From positions 1,804,501 through 1,868,500 of the forward strand of contig JAFFSR010000015.1 of NCBI GenBank assembly GCA_017163975.1: DNA of 64,000 nt, in the 5' to 3' direction. The translations under genes were made by a program, and so were the position numbers. The notes below the pieces were generated by a model, which saw only the letters and a list, made by a program, of their open reading frames with translations, did no database searches and was not told where the DNA came from. The DNA is from Anastatus disparis. Its lineage: Eukaryota; Arthropoda; Insecta; Hymenoptera; Eupelmidae. Positions 1 to 12,060 of the stretch are shown here, one piece after another; the first letter of the stretch is position 1; every line of letters starts with the position of its first letter.

Positions 1-41
1 AGTTTAATAAATACAAGTTAAAAAAATGGATAAGTTCGTTC

Positions 42-930
42 TTACTTGTTTTCGAATTGTGTAAGAGCTCTATCAAAAAACTCAATTAAACTTGTCACCA
101 ATGAAAATGTTTGTTTTATTTGAATAAGCACTTCCATGAATATGTGAACAGAATACGCTTGGTGTATTATATTGTTGGAAATAACACAAAAGGTTTGTAC
201 TTTTAATTTATTTTCTGTTTCTTTTTTGTAATATAAAGCAGCAGTGAATAACGTAGTATGATTATTGTTAAAATAAAATCCTTGATTAGAATCTTGACAG
301 ATACCTGTAATTTTTAGCAAAATCCATAATTAATAGTCCAGTACATTAACTAAATTGTTTTTGCTATAATTAAAATATTCTTTTTGCTTGGAAGAAATAA
401 AATGATGTGAAATCATATTTCAAATGTCCTTAGATAAATTATTCAAAAATTCCATAATAGGTTCGTTAAAATCTTTAAACATCACTCTATTGATAGAAGA
501 ATTTTTAGTACATGATACAGGACCTCAATTACTATATCTCACATTTGTGATATTCGCAGTGTCAATAACCGACTCAAAGAATTAACGTATACCTTGTACA
601 TTAGAACGCTGATCACAATCTTATAGCAAACAAAATTTATTTTCAACATAGCATACACTAATTTCAATCGCATCTTTATAATGAATTGTTTTTTCCAGAG
701 CAGCTAATTTTAATTTAACATTTTGGTGAATGGAGCAAACGCAAACGTTATGTGTACCTGGATCTCCAGCAATAACGCATTTTTTTGGTCTCATTTGAGT
801 AAAAAAAGCCAAACAAGGAACTTTTTCACGACCGCTATCCATTATACATTTTTCATATAAATCTTTAATATCAGAAATTAAAATTTGCTTTGAACTAATA
901 TAGAAGGCTTTCCAGGAATTTTAATCGACA
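42..930 (-). pseudogene. Decayed transposon-like gene of unknown family
   Basis: Two minus-strand open stretches (621-842, opening MDSGREKVPCLAFF, and 42-320) are joined by translatable sequence broken by stops, and upstream codons to about 930 also look coding. Readable motifs are THNVCVCSIHQNVKLKL and QGFYFNNNHTTLFTAALYY. I associate this kind of sequence with a large family of uncharacterised, probably transposon-derived insect proteins, but cannot name its catalytic domain. At least four TAA or TGA stops interrupt it and no start, tail or terminal repeat is visible, so it is a relic. No function is assigned. Confidence 0.45.
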
Positions 931-1780
931 CACATTTTTTTATTCCACTACAAATTATAGTATTTGATGCATCTAATCAGGAGAGTGTCTGAGTTGCGGG
1001 TCACAGATCTTGATGAAACTTTGGGATTAGTATTTAGGTACCAAAATATGAGTAAAGTTACAGCGGTACGGTTAACGCTTCGAAAAACTGAAGTTATGCA
1101 TGATTATAGTCTTATTTTCGGAAAAATATGAAAAAAGAACTCCTTATTGAAGTGTAAATAATTCTGTCTAGAAATGTCTTTAATAAATCCACAATAATGA
1201 AAGCAGAGAAAGCAAGCTTTAATTTGCTAGTTTTCGAATTAAAAAATAATAATTAGAACTAAAGTTATGCCTGCTTAAAGTTGAGCAGTAAGAGAGTACC
1301 AAAAATAGTCTTAATTTTGAAGGATGGTGATTTTTAGGAAACTAGCAAATTAAATTGTACAGCATCATATTTTCCACAAAAAAGTAAATTATATAAATTT
1401 TTGGTAACATTTTAATAACTATTCAAAAAGTACTTTTGTTAACAGGCACACGCCCATGGTCTCGATTTCCAAAAAGTATGTACATAGATACAGCTTTAGT
1501 GTGAATTTCAGATCAAAAGAACAATAGTCAGTTTTTTTATAGCGATAATTTATCATTTTACATGACCTAGTAACATTTAAAATTCAAGAAAAAAACCTCT
1601 TTTCCCATTCGCCATAAAATGACATGTCTAATTATAATCCAAACTATAGCAAAATTACTTTCTGATATCTTAATAAATTAGTAAACATTTGCTGAAAAGA
1701 TGTGCTATCTCATATTTACGAGTAATGACGCAGTAACATGAATTTTTAAAGTATGGAAGATTCACTCATATGTCAGAAAC
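931..1780. other. AT-rich non-coding stretch
   Basis: No supported gene. The segment near 977-1130 looks like older dispersed repeat because of its even base composition compared with its AT-rich surroundings. No terminal repeats were found. Confidence 0.4.
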
Positions 1781-2150
1781 GTTTTATGAAATATTTGCGT
1801 AAATTTATATATCCACTAGAAACTCATGTAAAAATATTTCATAAAATATTTTTAAGAAATATTTTAGAAACATTTTAGAAATATTACAAGCAATATTGCA
1901 GAAAATATGGCAGAAAAATTTTTAAATAACATCACATGAAATGTTTGTGTAATGTTTCATAAATATTATAGGAAATATTTTGTGTTATGTAATTTTTATG
2001 TTTTACTAGAATATTGATACAATATTTACGTAACATTTTATGAAATATTTCTTTAAAATATTTCTGAAACATTTCTGAAATGTAGAGAAAACATTTTTGT
2101 AATATTTGATAAAAATATTTCATGAAATGTTTTTTAGAAATATTTCATGC
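1780..2150. repeat. Degenerate GAAATATTTC palindromic repeat
   Basis: The short self-complementary words GAAATATT and AATATTTC recur every 20-40 bases with variable spacing and produce artefactual reading frames. It looks like a low-complexity, locally palindromic AT satellite. Confidence 0.6.
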
Positions 2151-2569
2151 CGTGTGGGTAATGATAAATATAAGATTTGAGTATATTTTTTTAAACAATA
2201 CACCAGTTACTTTCCTTAAGGTGAGCGGACCACCTTCGAAGAATTCTAATTTAGTTTCCATACATATTTTTGTGATTTTTGAAAATTTACTTTTTGAATC
2301 ACCGGAGTTCATTTGTAATATTTGCTTTTCATTCTAGAGAAAAAAAATCCAGACAACAATTAATTGACGAAAATATCAGAAAAAAACCAGAAGAAAATAG
2401 ATAAAAACTGAAGAAAATGCAAACTTATTGTTGAAAATGTAGGAATTAAGATAAAGACAAAAGTTTTCTTCAGATTTCTTCAGTTGCTATTAGTTTTCTA
2501 TAGTTTCAAATAGTTATCTGCTATCATCAACATTTACATTCATTTTATAATATTTTTTTTCAAATATAA

Positions 2570-2765
2570 AAACAATTTAAAAAGTGAAGAAATCTGAAGA
2601 AAATTGTAGACAATAGTTGTATTCCAAACATAACTGTAGAAAAGTAAAGAAATCTGAAAAAAACTGTAGACAACAGTTATATTCCGAACACAGCTGAAAA
2701 GTGAAGAAATTTAGAGAAAATTGATGACAGTTACATTCTGAAAATCACTGTTGAAAAGTAAAAGG
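2570..2765. repeat. About 60 bp degenerate tandem repeat, roughly three units
   Basis: Three consecutive units start near 2581, 2641 and 2698. Each runs AAAGTGAAGAAATCTGA, then a GTAGACAA-like block, an ACAGTTATATTC-like block and an AAACA-CTG-like end. Weaker copies continue to about 3060. No coding capacity. Confidence 0.6.
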
Positions 2766-3386
2766 ATCCAACATTATTTTTATTATCTTGTCAAAGAACT
2801 GAAGAAAACAATTCATAACTATTTTAATAAAAAAAAAAGTAGAAAATTGTAAAAAAATTTAGTTCAAGTCACATAAACAGTGAATAAAACAGTTGATAAC
2901 TTAAGAAAACTGATAATATTCGCAAATCATGAAAGAAAACAATTCATATCTGTTTTAAATAAAGAAAAGTGAAGTGGATAAAAAAAATTGATCTTAGCTA
3001 CATAAAAAGTGAAAAAACCAGTAAATAACTAAAAAAAACTGATAATTGACTTATACAGAAAATACCAGGGAACATCAGTATTGTATCTGATAAAAAAATA
3101 TTTGATTATATTTTTAATCGACTTCAAAAAGGAGGAGGTTCCCAATTCGATTGAATTTTTTTTAAATTTTTATTTTTATATTTTTTCATGTCTGTTACCT
3201 CATAACTCTGGCATTTCTAAACCGATTCGAAAAAACTTTTTTTTTATCTGATAGAGGATGTCTGCAAAAAGGTTCCATACGTGTCCTATAATTATTGGAC
3301 CAATATTCGGTTTGTATGAGCAAATTATCAAATTAAGAAAAACCGGGTGTTTCGTTTTTTCATTTACCTCCCTTATACTCCGCCTG

Positions 3387-3387
<1 letters not shown>

Positions 3388-3434
<47 letters not shown>

Positions 3435-3475
3435 CTCTCTGTATCTCTCTCTCTCTCTTTTTTTCTCTCTCTTTT

Positions 3476-3511
<36 letters not shown>

Positions 3512-3530
3512 ATTCTCTCTCTCTCTTTTT
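3388..3530. repeat. (CT)n microsatellite at the 5' edge of the non-LTR element
   Basis: A nearly pure CT dinucleotide run with a few GT and T-run interruptions. It abuts the truncated 5' end of the non-LTR retrotransposon. A second CT run (5197-5250) follows the element's tail. Confidence 0.9.
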
Positions 3531-3534
3531 TAAA

Positions 3535-5190
3535 CACTAGTGTACCACAGGGTAGCGTGTTGGGCCCTTTGCTCTTTTCTATCTTCATTGATGACCTCCC
3601 TAGTGTCCTACGTTTTTGTAGACACATGTTATCTGCTGATGATTTGCTAATTTATCGCTCCTTCTTTCCCAATGATTTCTCTGACGAGTTGGTAAATATC
3701 AATGCTGACATCTCCGTTTTGACTCTCTGAGCAACTGCCAATGGCCTTACTATCAATGCAGCTAAGACTCAGGCTATTATCATTGGTAGTGAGCAATATG
3801 TCTCTCGTCTTTCTCACCATGATTCCTCCTCTTCTCTGATAGTTAATGGCGAGTGCATACCATTTGCCACTGAGGTCAAGAGCCTTGGTGTCTGGATAAA
3901 CCAGACCTTAAATTGGGAAAAACAAGTGTTGTCTATTGTTCGTAGGGTCCATGGTTCACTTCATTCGCTGAGATTCTACAAACACTCTCTCTCTCGAGGC
4001 CTTAGGCAGAGGCTGGTTGAATCACACATCTTCCTGATCTTTGACTATGCTTGTGTTGTCTATGGCGACCTCTTTCAGTATCAGAACCTGAAACTTCATA
4101 GGGCCCTTAATGCATGTGTCAGGTTCGTTTTTGGTAACATCAAGGCCTCGGAAAGAGTGTCGCCATACAGGCTTGCGCTTGGTTGACTGTCGGTCGAGAG
4201 AAGAAGGAGCTATTTTCTTCAATCTTTAGCTTTCTCAATAATCTCCTCAGGGTGTCCGTCCTACTTGGCTCGACGCTTTTCGAGAGTCAACCATGATGTG
4301 GTTGTTAGGTCATCATCTCGTAAGCCCCCCAGAATATTGATCTGTTCCACTGCTCGCACTAGTGCTCTTCAACAATCCTTTATTAATCGGGCTACTAACC
4401 CACTTAATGAGCCTAATTTAAGCAGTGAAGCACCCTTGGTTTTCGATATGGGCTTAATCCCTCGATTTAAGTAGCACACCTTCGACTACTTAATGAACGC
4501 CGATCGCGGGGACTGGAAGGTATCACGGTGACCCCATCATGGTTTTCTTCATAATGTTTTCTTTTTTCTTTTTATCACACTTTATACACATCAATTATAC
4601 TACGTTAATTTTTCTTCTGTTAATTACACTTTTTTTTTTAATTATTACTATTATAACATATGTATATGCTACATTGAGCCATACGGGGTTTAACCCGTAT
4701 ATTGTCCGAACTGCTGCAATGCTCAATTCATTTGTATATTCGGTATCATCATTTATTAACAAAAATATCTATATTTTTCCTGATTTTGGAATGGGCTTAA
4801 CTCGAGTTGTGAAGATATGCCTGATGAACAAATTGCTTGCTGTTGAACGTGCTGAATGGCATGACTCAGTGAACACTCGTTGAGCACACTCTTAGTTTAT
4901 AGTGAATCTACTTAGTTTTAAGTGTTTAAATTTAAATTATCTAAAGTACTGTTATATAGTTATTATTATTTTTATCACTTATTATTGCATATTACTAATT
5001 CTATTACTTATTTTTATATGAATGTTGCTATATATTTCGTCTACTTGAGAGGTATATTGTCTATCATATTGTATATATTGTCACTTATTCTTTGTTGTTG
5101 CTACTTATATTATTTTTGTATTCACTTATGTAATTTCTAAAGGGCCATAAGGGGTTTAACCCCACGGTCTTAAATAAACCGTATCAATCA
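3535..5190 (+). mobile_element. 5'-truncated non-LTR retrotransposon with 3' UTR and ATCA tail
   Basis: The element contains the C-terminal half of a reverse transcriptase ORF (3540-4474), a roughly 700 bp 3' UTR and a tail ATCAATCAATCA at 5182-5194, with no poly-A. The UTR holds two versions of a hairpin word, ACGGGGTTTAACCCGTA near 4682 and AGGGGTTTAACCCC near 5149, just upstream of the tail, a plausible structure recognised by the element's own RT. The 5' end is lost at the CT run, as expected from incomplete target-primed reverse transcription. Confidence 0.8.
3540..4474 (+). pseudogene. Non-LTR reverse transcriptase, C-terminal part, two in-frame TGA codons
   Basis: All in one frame: the RT block opens VPQGSVLGPLLFSIFIDDL, followed by a degenerate active-site box reading SADD where the family has an FADD/YADD-type motif. 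The conserved block NGLTINAAKTQAIIIGS and a thumb/post-RT region running to RFK at 4472 follow. Stops at 3728-3730 and 4184-4186 are both TGA, at positions where related elements have tryptophan. The frame is otherwise open for over 300 codons. The Jockey/R1-type group is likely. Loss of the active-site aromatic residue and the stops make it dead. Confidence 0.8.
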
Positions 5191-5196
5191 ATCAAT

Positions 5197-5250
5197 CTCT
5201 CTCTCTCTGTCTCTCTCTCTCTCATTCTCTCTTTCTCTCCCTCTCTTACC
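5197..5250. repeat. (CT)n microsatellite at the 3' edge of the non-LTR element
   Basis: CT dinucleotide run immediately after the ATCA tail, matching the run at the other end of the element. It suggests insertion into a pre-existing CT array. Confidence 0.85.
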
Positions 5251-5438
5251 TAAGCTTGAATATGTATACATGCACACACAATGACACTGTGCTGTTGAAC
5301 CTTCTCTCTTTCCTCCTATACATTGCTTGGTATTGTGTACTAATGCATGCGTTATGAATTAGTAATAAAAGTTAGGCGTAATTAGTGGGTCTACCTATAT
5401 TTGCGCTTTTGGTAGGGTGATTCACTAAAAACTATTTT

Positions 5439-5777
5439 AACAAAAAACAAAACCGACTTCAAAAAAATGCACCAAACAGTTACAAATAATTTATGTTCTT
5501 CAATAATTATAAGCATAGTACGCATCTAACTCAACACATATATAGCAAACATATTATAGATTATTTAATTATTAGTAAACAGCACAAACAAATTATATTT
5601 TTTTTTTAATTACAAAAAAATATAATTAGTTTGTACTGTTCACAAATAGTTAGATAATCTATAATGTTTGCTGCACATGTCTCGAGTTAGATGCGTAGTA
5701 TGCGTATAATTATTGAAGATCATAAATTATTTGTACCTGTTTAGTGCATTTTTTGAAGTCGGTTTTGTTTTTTGTTA
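5439..5777. mobile_element. Fold-back MITE, about 340 bp
   Basis: Left arm begins AACAAAAAACAAAACCGACT and the right arm ends with its reverse complement, AGTCGGTTTTGTTTTTTGTT. The arms (about 150 bp each) match nearly throughout, including GCATAGTACGCATCTAACTC and its partner, around an AT-rich centre near 5610. There is no coding capacity. An isolated CGACTTCAAAAAGGAGG near 3119 resembles the end of the same family. Confidence 0.8.
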
Positions 5778-6267
5778 AAAATTTTTTTTATGTACTACAT
5801 AAGATCTAGATGAATACCCTTCGATTTATCCTTATTATAAAGATTATTTGAGTATTTATCAATTTTAAAAAATGATTAGGAATTTTTTTAAATTGCTCAA
5901 CTCTCAAAACTTGCTCAATTCTAAAAAATGTTTCTAAATGGTATAACAAATTCTTTTTAATAGAAAGCATAACTTTCAAAGAACTTATTGCATATGCACT
6001 GTTCTCGTTGAAAATATGTAATTTTTGTTTAAAAATATTATTTTTTGGATATAGAAGAGTCTTTATAAATATTTTTATATTCTACACATTTATAACAGAT
6101 TTTTTACGGACACAAAATGTTGAATAAATTGTTAAACATATCTATTTCAATAGTAAATAAAAATTTTATCTATATTTCATTTAATTATTCCTATAGAACA
6201 ATTTATATTCATTAACGTAAATTCACGTTCATAAGTTTGATACCTACATTATTTCCTTGACTCCTGA

Positions 6268-6921
6268 TGGCTAGCAGTTTACTATGCAATCTCAGAGTAG
6301 GTGGCGCACTGAGCTCTAGCGCTGTCATGGCTGCACACTATCACATATGTGTGCATGCATAAGCACATACATGTTGCTGTATATGTGTAACGACGCGCAA
6401 CGCGCTGCTATTAGAGAAGGGGCTTCTCCCAGTACTTTCTGATGTCGAACGCAAGTTTTATTTTATCTTGATGTGACGTCGTTTAATATACACGGATAGA
6501 CTCATGAATGCACTCATACATGACAACATCGCAAGATTGTCGCAGTATGACTGCCATGATAGCGCTATTAGGCAGTTGACTATGCAAGCTCAGAGTTGGT
6601 AGCGCTCTGAGCTGTAGCATTGTCATGACGGTCACACAACGGCAAATTTGCGATGTTAACATGCATGAGTGTATTTGTGAGTCTATTTGTGTTTATTAAA
6701 TGACGTCACATCAAGATAAGATAAAAATTGTGTGTTTGACATCTGAAAGTATGGGGGGAGCCCCTTCTGCAATAACAGCGCGTTGCGCATTGCGCGTCGT
6801 TGTACGCACACAGCAACACGTATATGCTCACGCATACACACATCCGTGGTAGTGTACTGTCATGATAGCGCTAGAGCTTAAAGCGCTACCTATTCTGAGC
6901 TTGCATAGCCGACTGCCTGAA
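6268..6921. mobile_element. Palindromic MITE-like element with internal terminal-repeat copy
   Basis: The left end (CTATGCAATCTCAGAGTAGG) is the imperfect reverse complement of the right end (CCTATTCTGAGCTTGCATAG). Arms of about 300 bp pair through TAGCGCT, AACGACGCGCAACGCG and TGATGTGACGTC blocks. A direct copy of the terminal motif (CTATGCAAGCTCAGAGTTGG) sits near the centre at about 6577. It is less AT-rich than its surroundings and has no reading frame. Confidence 0.75.
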
Positions 6922-7528
6922 AGCAACGAATATTGATGTTTATAGAAGCGTACTCTTAAATGGGAAAATTCTGCCAAAAATGAGTTACCCAGCTACTGAG
7001 GGCGCCACTAGATCCCATTTATTTTTATATCTATATATATCAAATTTTTCATATGTATAGATATACAAACAATGTTAAAGTGTTACTCAGCGTTTTGGAC
7101 CAAAAATTTAACCCAGAAGTATCCTTCTAAAAGCATCTATCTTCTTTGCTAATTGGGACCCTCTAGGAAAGAACAAGAAAATGTTGCCGCCATACTGATC
7201 TAAACCGGAAAGAAACGGATAAAGTGCTTATAGAAAATATCACGGGTCGTATTCGTGTGTATTTGAAAACAACGTAAACATAATTCTATTTGAAAACAAC
7301 GTTCTAGAAATTAAGCACATAAATTATCAATAAAAAAATTTTTTTTATAATAAACATATATATAAAAAATAAAATTTGAATAAATAAAAAAATGCTCATT
7401 CTTCGATTTTGGTTTTTGTTGGAATTCGATCCTAAATATGCCTAGAATCATATGCAGAAAGAAAATCTGTATTGCAAAAACTTCATGGTCAAATTAACTT
7501 GAGGACCACCGTTACCACTGTATACGAT

Positions 7529-7643
7529 GCATGTGCTTTGTTCACAAAGACACTCGAAACCTCAGTCACGTCGCTAATTAGCATCGTAATCATAGTGTAA
7601 ATACTGCAACGTTGAATAAAATTAAAAAAAAAAAAATTTTCAA
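7529..7643 (+). mobile_element. SINE tail, 3' part of the family at 20,020-20,218
   Basis: It shares with the SINE at 20 kb, in opposite orientation, GCATGTGCTTTGTTC, then TCGCTAATTAGCATCG, then a GCAACGTTGAATAAAATT-like end followed by poly-A (7624-7636). A weak B-box-like word (GGAATTCGATCCT) lies upstream near 7420, but a tRNA-like head is not clear. Confidence 0.6.
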
Positions 7644-7799
7644 CGGTCAGACCTTCCTATTGATAGGTCCATCCACTTCGATTTAAGATTTTTTTTTTGA
7701 AGTTTGTGAATAATAAAAGAAAATAAGTCCTTAAGCAATTTCTAAAGTGTCAAAGTTTGAGTTATTGTCATAATTATGTAATAAATATAAGAATCAATC

Positions 7800-8096
7800 A
7801 GAAAGCTTCAAAATTCAAGGCTGTAAAAAATCATGCTCATTCTTTACATTATTTACTACAAAAAGTATGCTTATGCATATTTCTCTAAAACCTCAGGATT
7901 TTTAGAAAAAAATCATAAAAATGGGACTTCCGAAAAATTTTAAAAATTTTCAATTCGCAGGGATCTATAACGATTGATCATTCTGATCTAGATCCTTTAC
8001 ATTATTTTTACACATTTTGGTTTACAAAAAGAATATATTCTCAGAGTTCCGGTGATTTTTATTTTTCTTCTACTGGTTAACGTGAAATGTCCCATA
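7800..8096 (-). repeat. Dispersed repeat shared with the right edge of the window
   Basis: Reverse-complement similarity to 63,682-64,000. Both contain GAATATATTCTCAGAGTT, ATAAAAAT(T/C) and a terminal GGGACATTT/GGACATTTTAC word. Non-coding; possibly a MITE with GGACATTT ends. Confidence 0.5.
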
Positions 8097-9590
8097 CACG
8101 GAGAAAAAAATCATGTTATTATCCCATGAAATTTAAAGTAATTATTACATGATATTTCTTCACCTAATATTATCAGAGAAACAAGTGATTTTTCGATGAT
8201 ATGTTTTTAATAAATGGCGATGCATCATGTTAAAATTACTTGATTCCCATGGGATTCTCACGTAGCACTCAAGTGAATTCATCGGTGGTGCGGCCTACCA
8301 AGTAGCAAGAGCTTTGAAATGAGATAGAAAGGATGAGAGAGAGAGAGAGAGAGGGAAACAAAGTAACCAAGGGTCTTAGCTTATAAAAATCGACATGACA
8401 GGAAAATGAGCCCCCATTCTACTCGCATAGTATGTGTATTCTAACTGACTGCTGTTACGAATATACAGTTGTATTCTTTATTCTCTCTCTCCCTACCCCT
8501 CTCTCTCTCCGTAAGTAGACTAGCATCGTTTTCTTCAAGCTCCTCATAAACCTGTCTGTGTTTACTGCATTTTTTTTCCACGAACGTTTTGTTACAGGTT
8601 TTCTGCAAGCACATACTGCAGAGCTTTGACTGATATATGAATCAACAATTTATTCAGCTCTGCAATAACAAAACTATTCATACTTTTTGTGCTGCTGCCA
8701 ATTTAGAGGTTAAGTACAAGCGAGGTTTGAGGTTGCAGTTGCTACTTTGTGCCGCTAGTTGTCTACTTCTCAGTAATACGTGCTGAGTTTGTTCGAATGT
8801 AAAAAGAGCTCGAATTTAAAGGTTTGTTCTGTTTTGATGATAGTATTTTGGGTTGAGAAGAGACTGAGGAACAATTTGGACCATCATCGTGACACCGTGG
8901 AATTGCTCGGGTCTCAAGTTCAGGGTGCTGAAGTACCCCTAAGTAAGTAGTACTTATCAACGACAGTGAAAACATACATATCGACCTTATGTTGCTGCAA
9001 GCGAAAATTGCAGAGGTTCCGCCTAAATAATAGTTTTCATCTGTGCGAGTACCATCGCAACTATAATTAATAATAACTAGCAAAATTGAACTTGCTCCTA
9101 ACATCGCTCGGTTGCATTTTCCTATATTATATTATTATATATAAATTTGCTAATTTCATTGACAATAGTATTTTGATATAAAATATATATTTAATTTTTT
9201 TACCAACTTTAAAAATTGAAATCATAAATATGCTGTTCGTCGTACTAAATTTAACGATCATTTCTTAATCACTGATAAAATAATACTATCTAGATGTATA
9301 TAAAATAAAATCCTTTTATCGGATCATATTGTATGTATAAATATGAAATATTATATTAAATATGAAATTTTGTGATGTGTTAGCACTTAAAAAACTGGTA
9401 TTAAATTATAATTTATAATAATTGTTATAACTTAAATTTATTTAGCATTTATTTTTGAAAATGTATATTCCCATCGATAAGGATTTGCAAAATTATAGTT
9501 AAATGTACAAATATAAGAAAAAAAATTGAAATAGACTATGAGCGTTTCGGGAAACAAAAATAAAACCGTTAATTGAATATATATTTTTTA
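8097..9590. other. Non-coding with short GA/CT runs
   Basis: Short (GA)n at 8334-8353 and (CT)n at 8484-8508. CTCCTAACATCGCTCGGTT near 9093 recurs inverted as AACCGAGCGACGTTAGGAG near 24,817, so this is probably repeat-derived. A 113-codon minus-strand frame at 8763-9104 has no recognisable domain and I do not call it a gene. Confidence 0.4.
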
Positions 9591-10858
9591 TTTTACACAT
9601 ACACAACTACACACACGCATATACACAAACACACAGCAACACACACATACACATACACACGCATACACACACACATACACACACACACATACACACACGC
9701 ACACTCCGATAAACATGCGCGCATATAGAGACACATATATAAACATACACACATACATACATAAATATCCATACACCGACAATTACACTGAAAATTTCAC
9801 TGAAGCATGAATATACTGATACATACACACATACACATACACATACACAGGAACAAATTTATACGTAATTCACCAACATAAACTTCTTTACTGCAATAGA
9901 AATATACTTACGGACACCGACAAACCTACAACACACATAAAAACATATACATAAGTAACAGTAATAAACAATACGACTCACTTTTTAGCTAAGACGAACA
10001 TTTTCTCAAGTACAATATCATACAGGCGCACTCCATACAGTGCCCTTATTAACATATATACTTATAGATAAAGACGAACTAACTAATATGCACACAGAAA
10101 CATACACAGTGACTCGAATAAAAAATAACACACTTTTAAATTGGTGTGAACACTTTCACTAATACACTTATACACGTTATATACGCACACAGTAACATAC
10201 ACAGTGGCATGAATACGAAATGACACACTTTTTAGCTGACGTAAATACTTTCACTAATACACATACATACGATATATAAGTACACATATACATGCACATA
10301 CATACACACACATACCATTCACACTTCATACACTCACATAGTACGTAGATACACAAATACACACACTAACATAATATATACATACACAAATACACACATA
10401 CACACATACACACACCAACTTTTACGAAATTTACTAACAGGAACTCTTCACTGCAATGAACATATACGTACGGACACCGCTAAATCAACCAACTCACAAA
10501 AACATACACATACTAACAATAATGAAATACGACTCAGTTTTTAACTGACACGAACATTTTCACTAAAACAAATTCGTACAGGCAGACAACATACACTCTT
10601 ATCAATAGATATACTTATAGACACAGATAAATCAACCAATACGCACACTAAAACATACACAGTGGCACGAATACAATATGACACTCTTTTTAACTGACGT
10701 TAACATTTTCACTAATACACATACACACCATACATACGCACACATATACACAAACCTGCACACACTTATATCATACATAAAAACACACACACACACTCAC
10801 ATAATACATGCACAGATAGATGCACGCATACACACATGCGTATACACGCGCGTACACA
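9590..10858. repeat. AC-rich complex satellite, left block
   Basis: This is not a simple (AC)n run. CACAYA-rich stretches alternate with conserved non-repetitive blocks, for example a CTTTTTAGCTGAC-like block followed by TTTTCACTAATACAC (near 9979, 10,131, 10,225, 10,527 and 10,684) and a block with ACTGCAATAGAAATATACTTACGGACACCG-like content (near 9885 and 10,450). The same blocks recur at 17.6-19.3 kb. All Cys/Val-rich frames here are artefacts. Confidence 0.8.
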
Positions 10859-11154
10859 TGTAAACAAAGACAAACATTCATAACACATTTATACTTATAT
10901 TTATCTTGCACATTTCACTCAAGGGTGATTGTACTCCGTACGCATCATATGTCAAGTCTTCTACTTTGAGACTGCGATAGCAAACAATAACGTTATACAT
11001 TCGCGAGAATGCGACACACAAGAATGCGACGCGCAAGAGGCAATAAAACTCTAAACTGCATCACATGCAAAATTCAATCAATCGTTTCCCTGAAATTATA
11101 AAAGTATCAATAATATCATACATTTGAAAGAATGCAACTGTCTTTTACCCATAG

Positions 11155-11162
11155 TATAAAAA
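11155..11162 (+). promoter_or_regulatory. LTR TATA box
   Basis: TATAAAAA in the U3-like part of the LTR. It is conserved in the inverted copy (TTTTTATA near 21,990). AATAAA follows about 100 bp downstream, giving the expected promoter to poly-A order. Confidence 0.6.
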
Positions 11163-11255
11163 CCCAAGAGTCTTTAGCTCGCAAGCTTAATTTCAAACTT
11201 ACCGTCTAAGGCTACGCTTTGCCTTAAATTATTGTACTAAAGGTTAAGAAGGAGA

Positions 11256-11261
11256 AATAAA
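11256..11261 (+). terminator. LTR polyadenylation signal
   Basis: AATAAA after the TATA box and before the (TA)n run, retained in the solo LTR. This is the probable end-of-R signal. Confidence 0.5.
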
Positions 11262-11276
11262 GATAAGTTCAATTCA

Positions 11277-11309
<33 letters not shown>

Positions 11310-11488
11310 AATATTCTTTTATTCTTGGATACCTATCCTAAAGAACCAACGTCCTAAATTACAAAATAAGTTATAATAATAATTACAATTTTATAAAAAT
11401 TAATAAATCAAGTTTATTAATTAAAGTTTAATAAATTAAACTTTACAAATTAATAAATACAGTTAAGTTTCTAACGGTTAACATAAAT

Positions 11489-11505
11489 TGGTTGCAGCGG
11501 TGGGA
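11489..11505 (+). promoter_or_regulatory. tRNA primer binding site (tRNA-Leu-like)
   Basis: TGGTTGCAGCGGTGGGA starts five bases after the LTR. It appears complementary, with one mismatch, to the 3' end of a tRNA-Leu of the type ending CCCACCGCTGCC plus A-CCA. The tRNA identity is from memory of such tRNAs. Confidence 0.6.
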
Positions 11506-12060
11506 TAGTGAAGCCAAGTGATAAAGGTGATTAAATGAAACTCCGATTTCTTAAAATATTTTCTCTCAGGAGAAAACGGAGAAGTTTAAAAATTAAAAGA
11601 AGCCAAGTGATAAAAGACAATTAAATAAAACTCCGATATCTCAGGATATCTACTCTCAGGAGGAAACAGAGAGTTTTAAAAATCAAGAAAACTTATCTTT
11701 AATCTGGTGACAATAGCCCACACTCTTAGGAGTTGACTACCAGTAGTTAAAGGGTTCATCAAGCTACGTCTGCATCCCCAGGGAAAAAAAGAGAGGATCA
11801 TCTCTACAATAAAAGAGGACTTCTGCACCGCCAGCGGTTAAAGAGACGCAGCCAACCAGATCTTCGAAACAGCATCTCTTAAAAACCTTTAAGTAAGTCG
11901 TACAATCATTTTAAGCACATAGCGGGACAAGCCAAAAAATAAAGGCGTGTCTAACTTTCTGTAACATTCATTTTATTTATAAGTTATTTATAAGACATAC
12001 AACGTCTCAAGCCAGAGCACACACGCTTGAGAGGTTGACACATAGGAACATCACCCGCGT

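Larger units (their letters stand above)
10859..11483 (+). repeat. 5' long terminal repeat of gypsy element 1
   Basis: 625 bp, bounded TGTAAACAAAG...GGTTAACA (TG...CA). The boundaries come from comparison with the inverted solo copy at 21,661-22,289, whose similarity stops at the same two points. It contains a TATA box, a polyadenylation word and a (TA)n run at 11,286-11,310. Confidence 0.9.

Noticed and set aside
3258..3530. Ser-Leu and Arg-Glu repeat frames
   Set aside because: Translations of the CT microsatellite on both strands.
8763..9104. 113-codon minus-strand frame
   Set aside because: No domain, promoter or homologous copy visible, and the neighbouring sequence is repeat-like; insufficient to call a gene.
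9588..10362. Cys/Val/Tyr-rich minus-strand frames here and at 17.6-18.9 kb
   Set aside because: Direct translations of CACAYA repeats in several frames; no conserved domain or codon structure.
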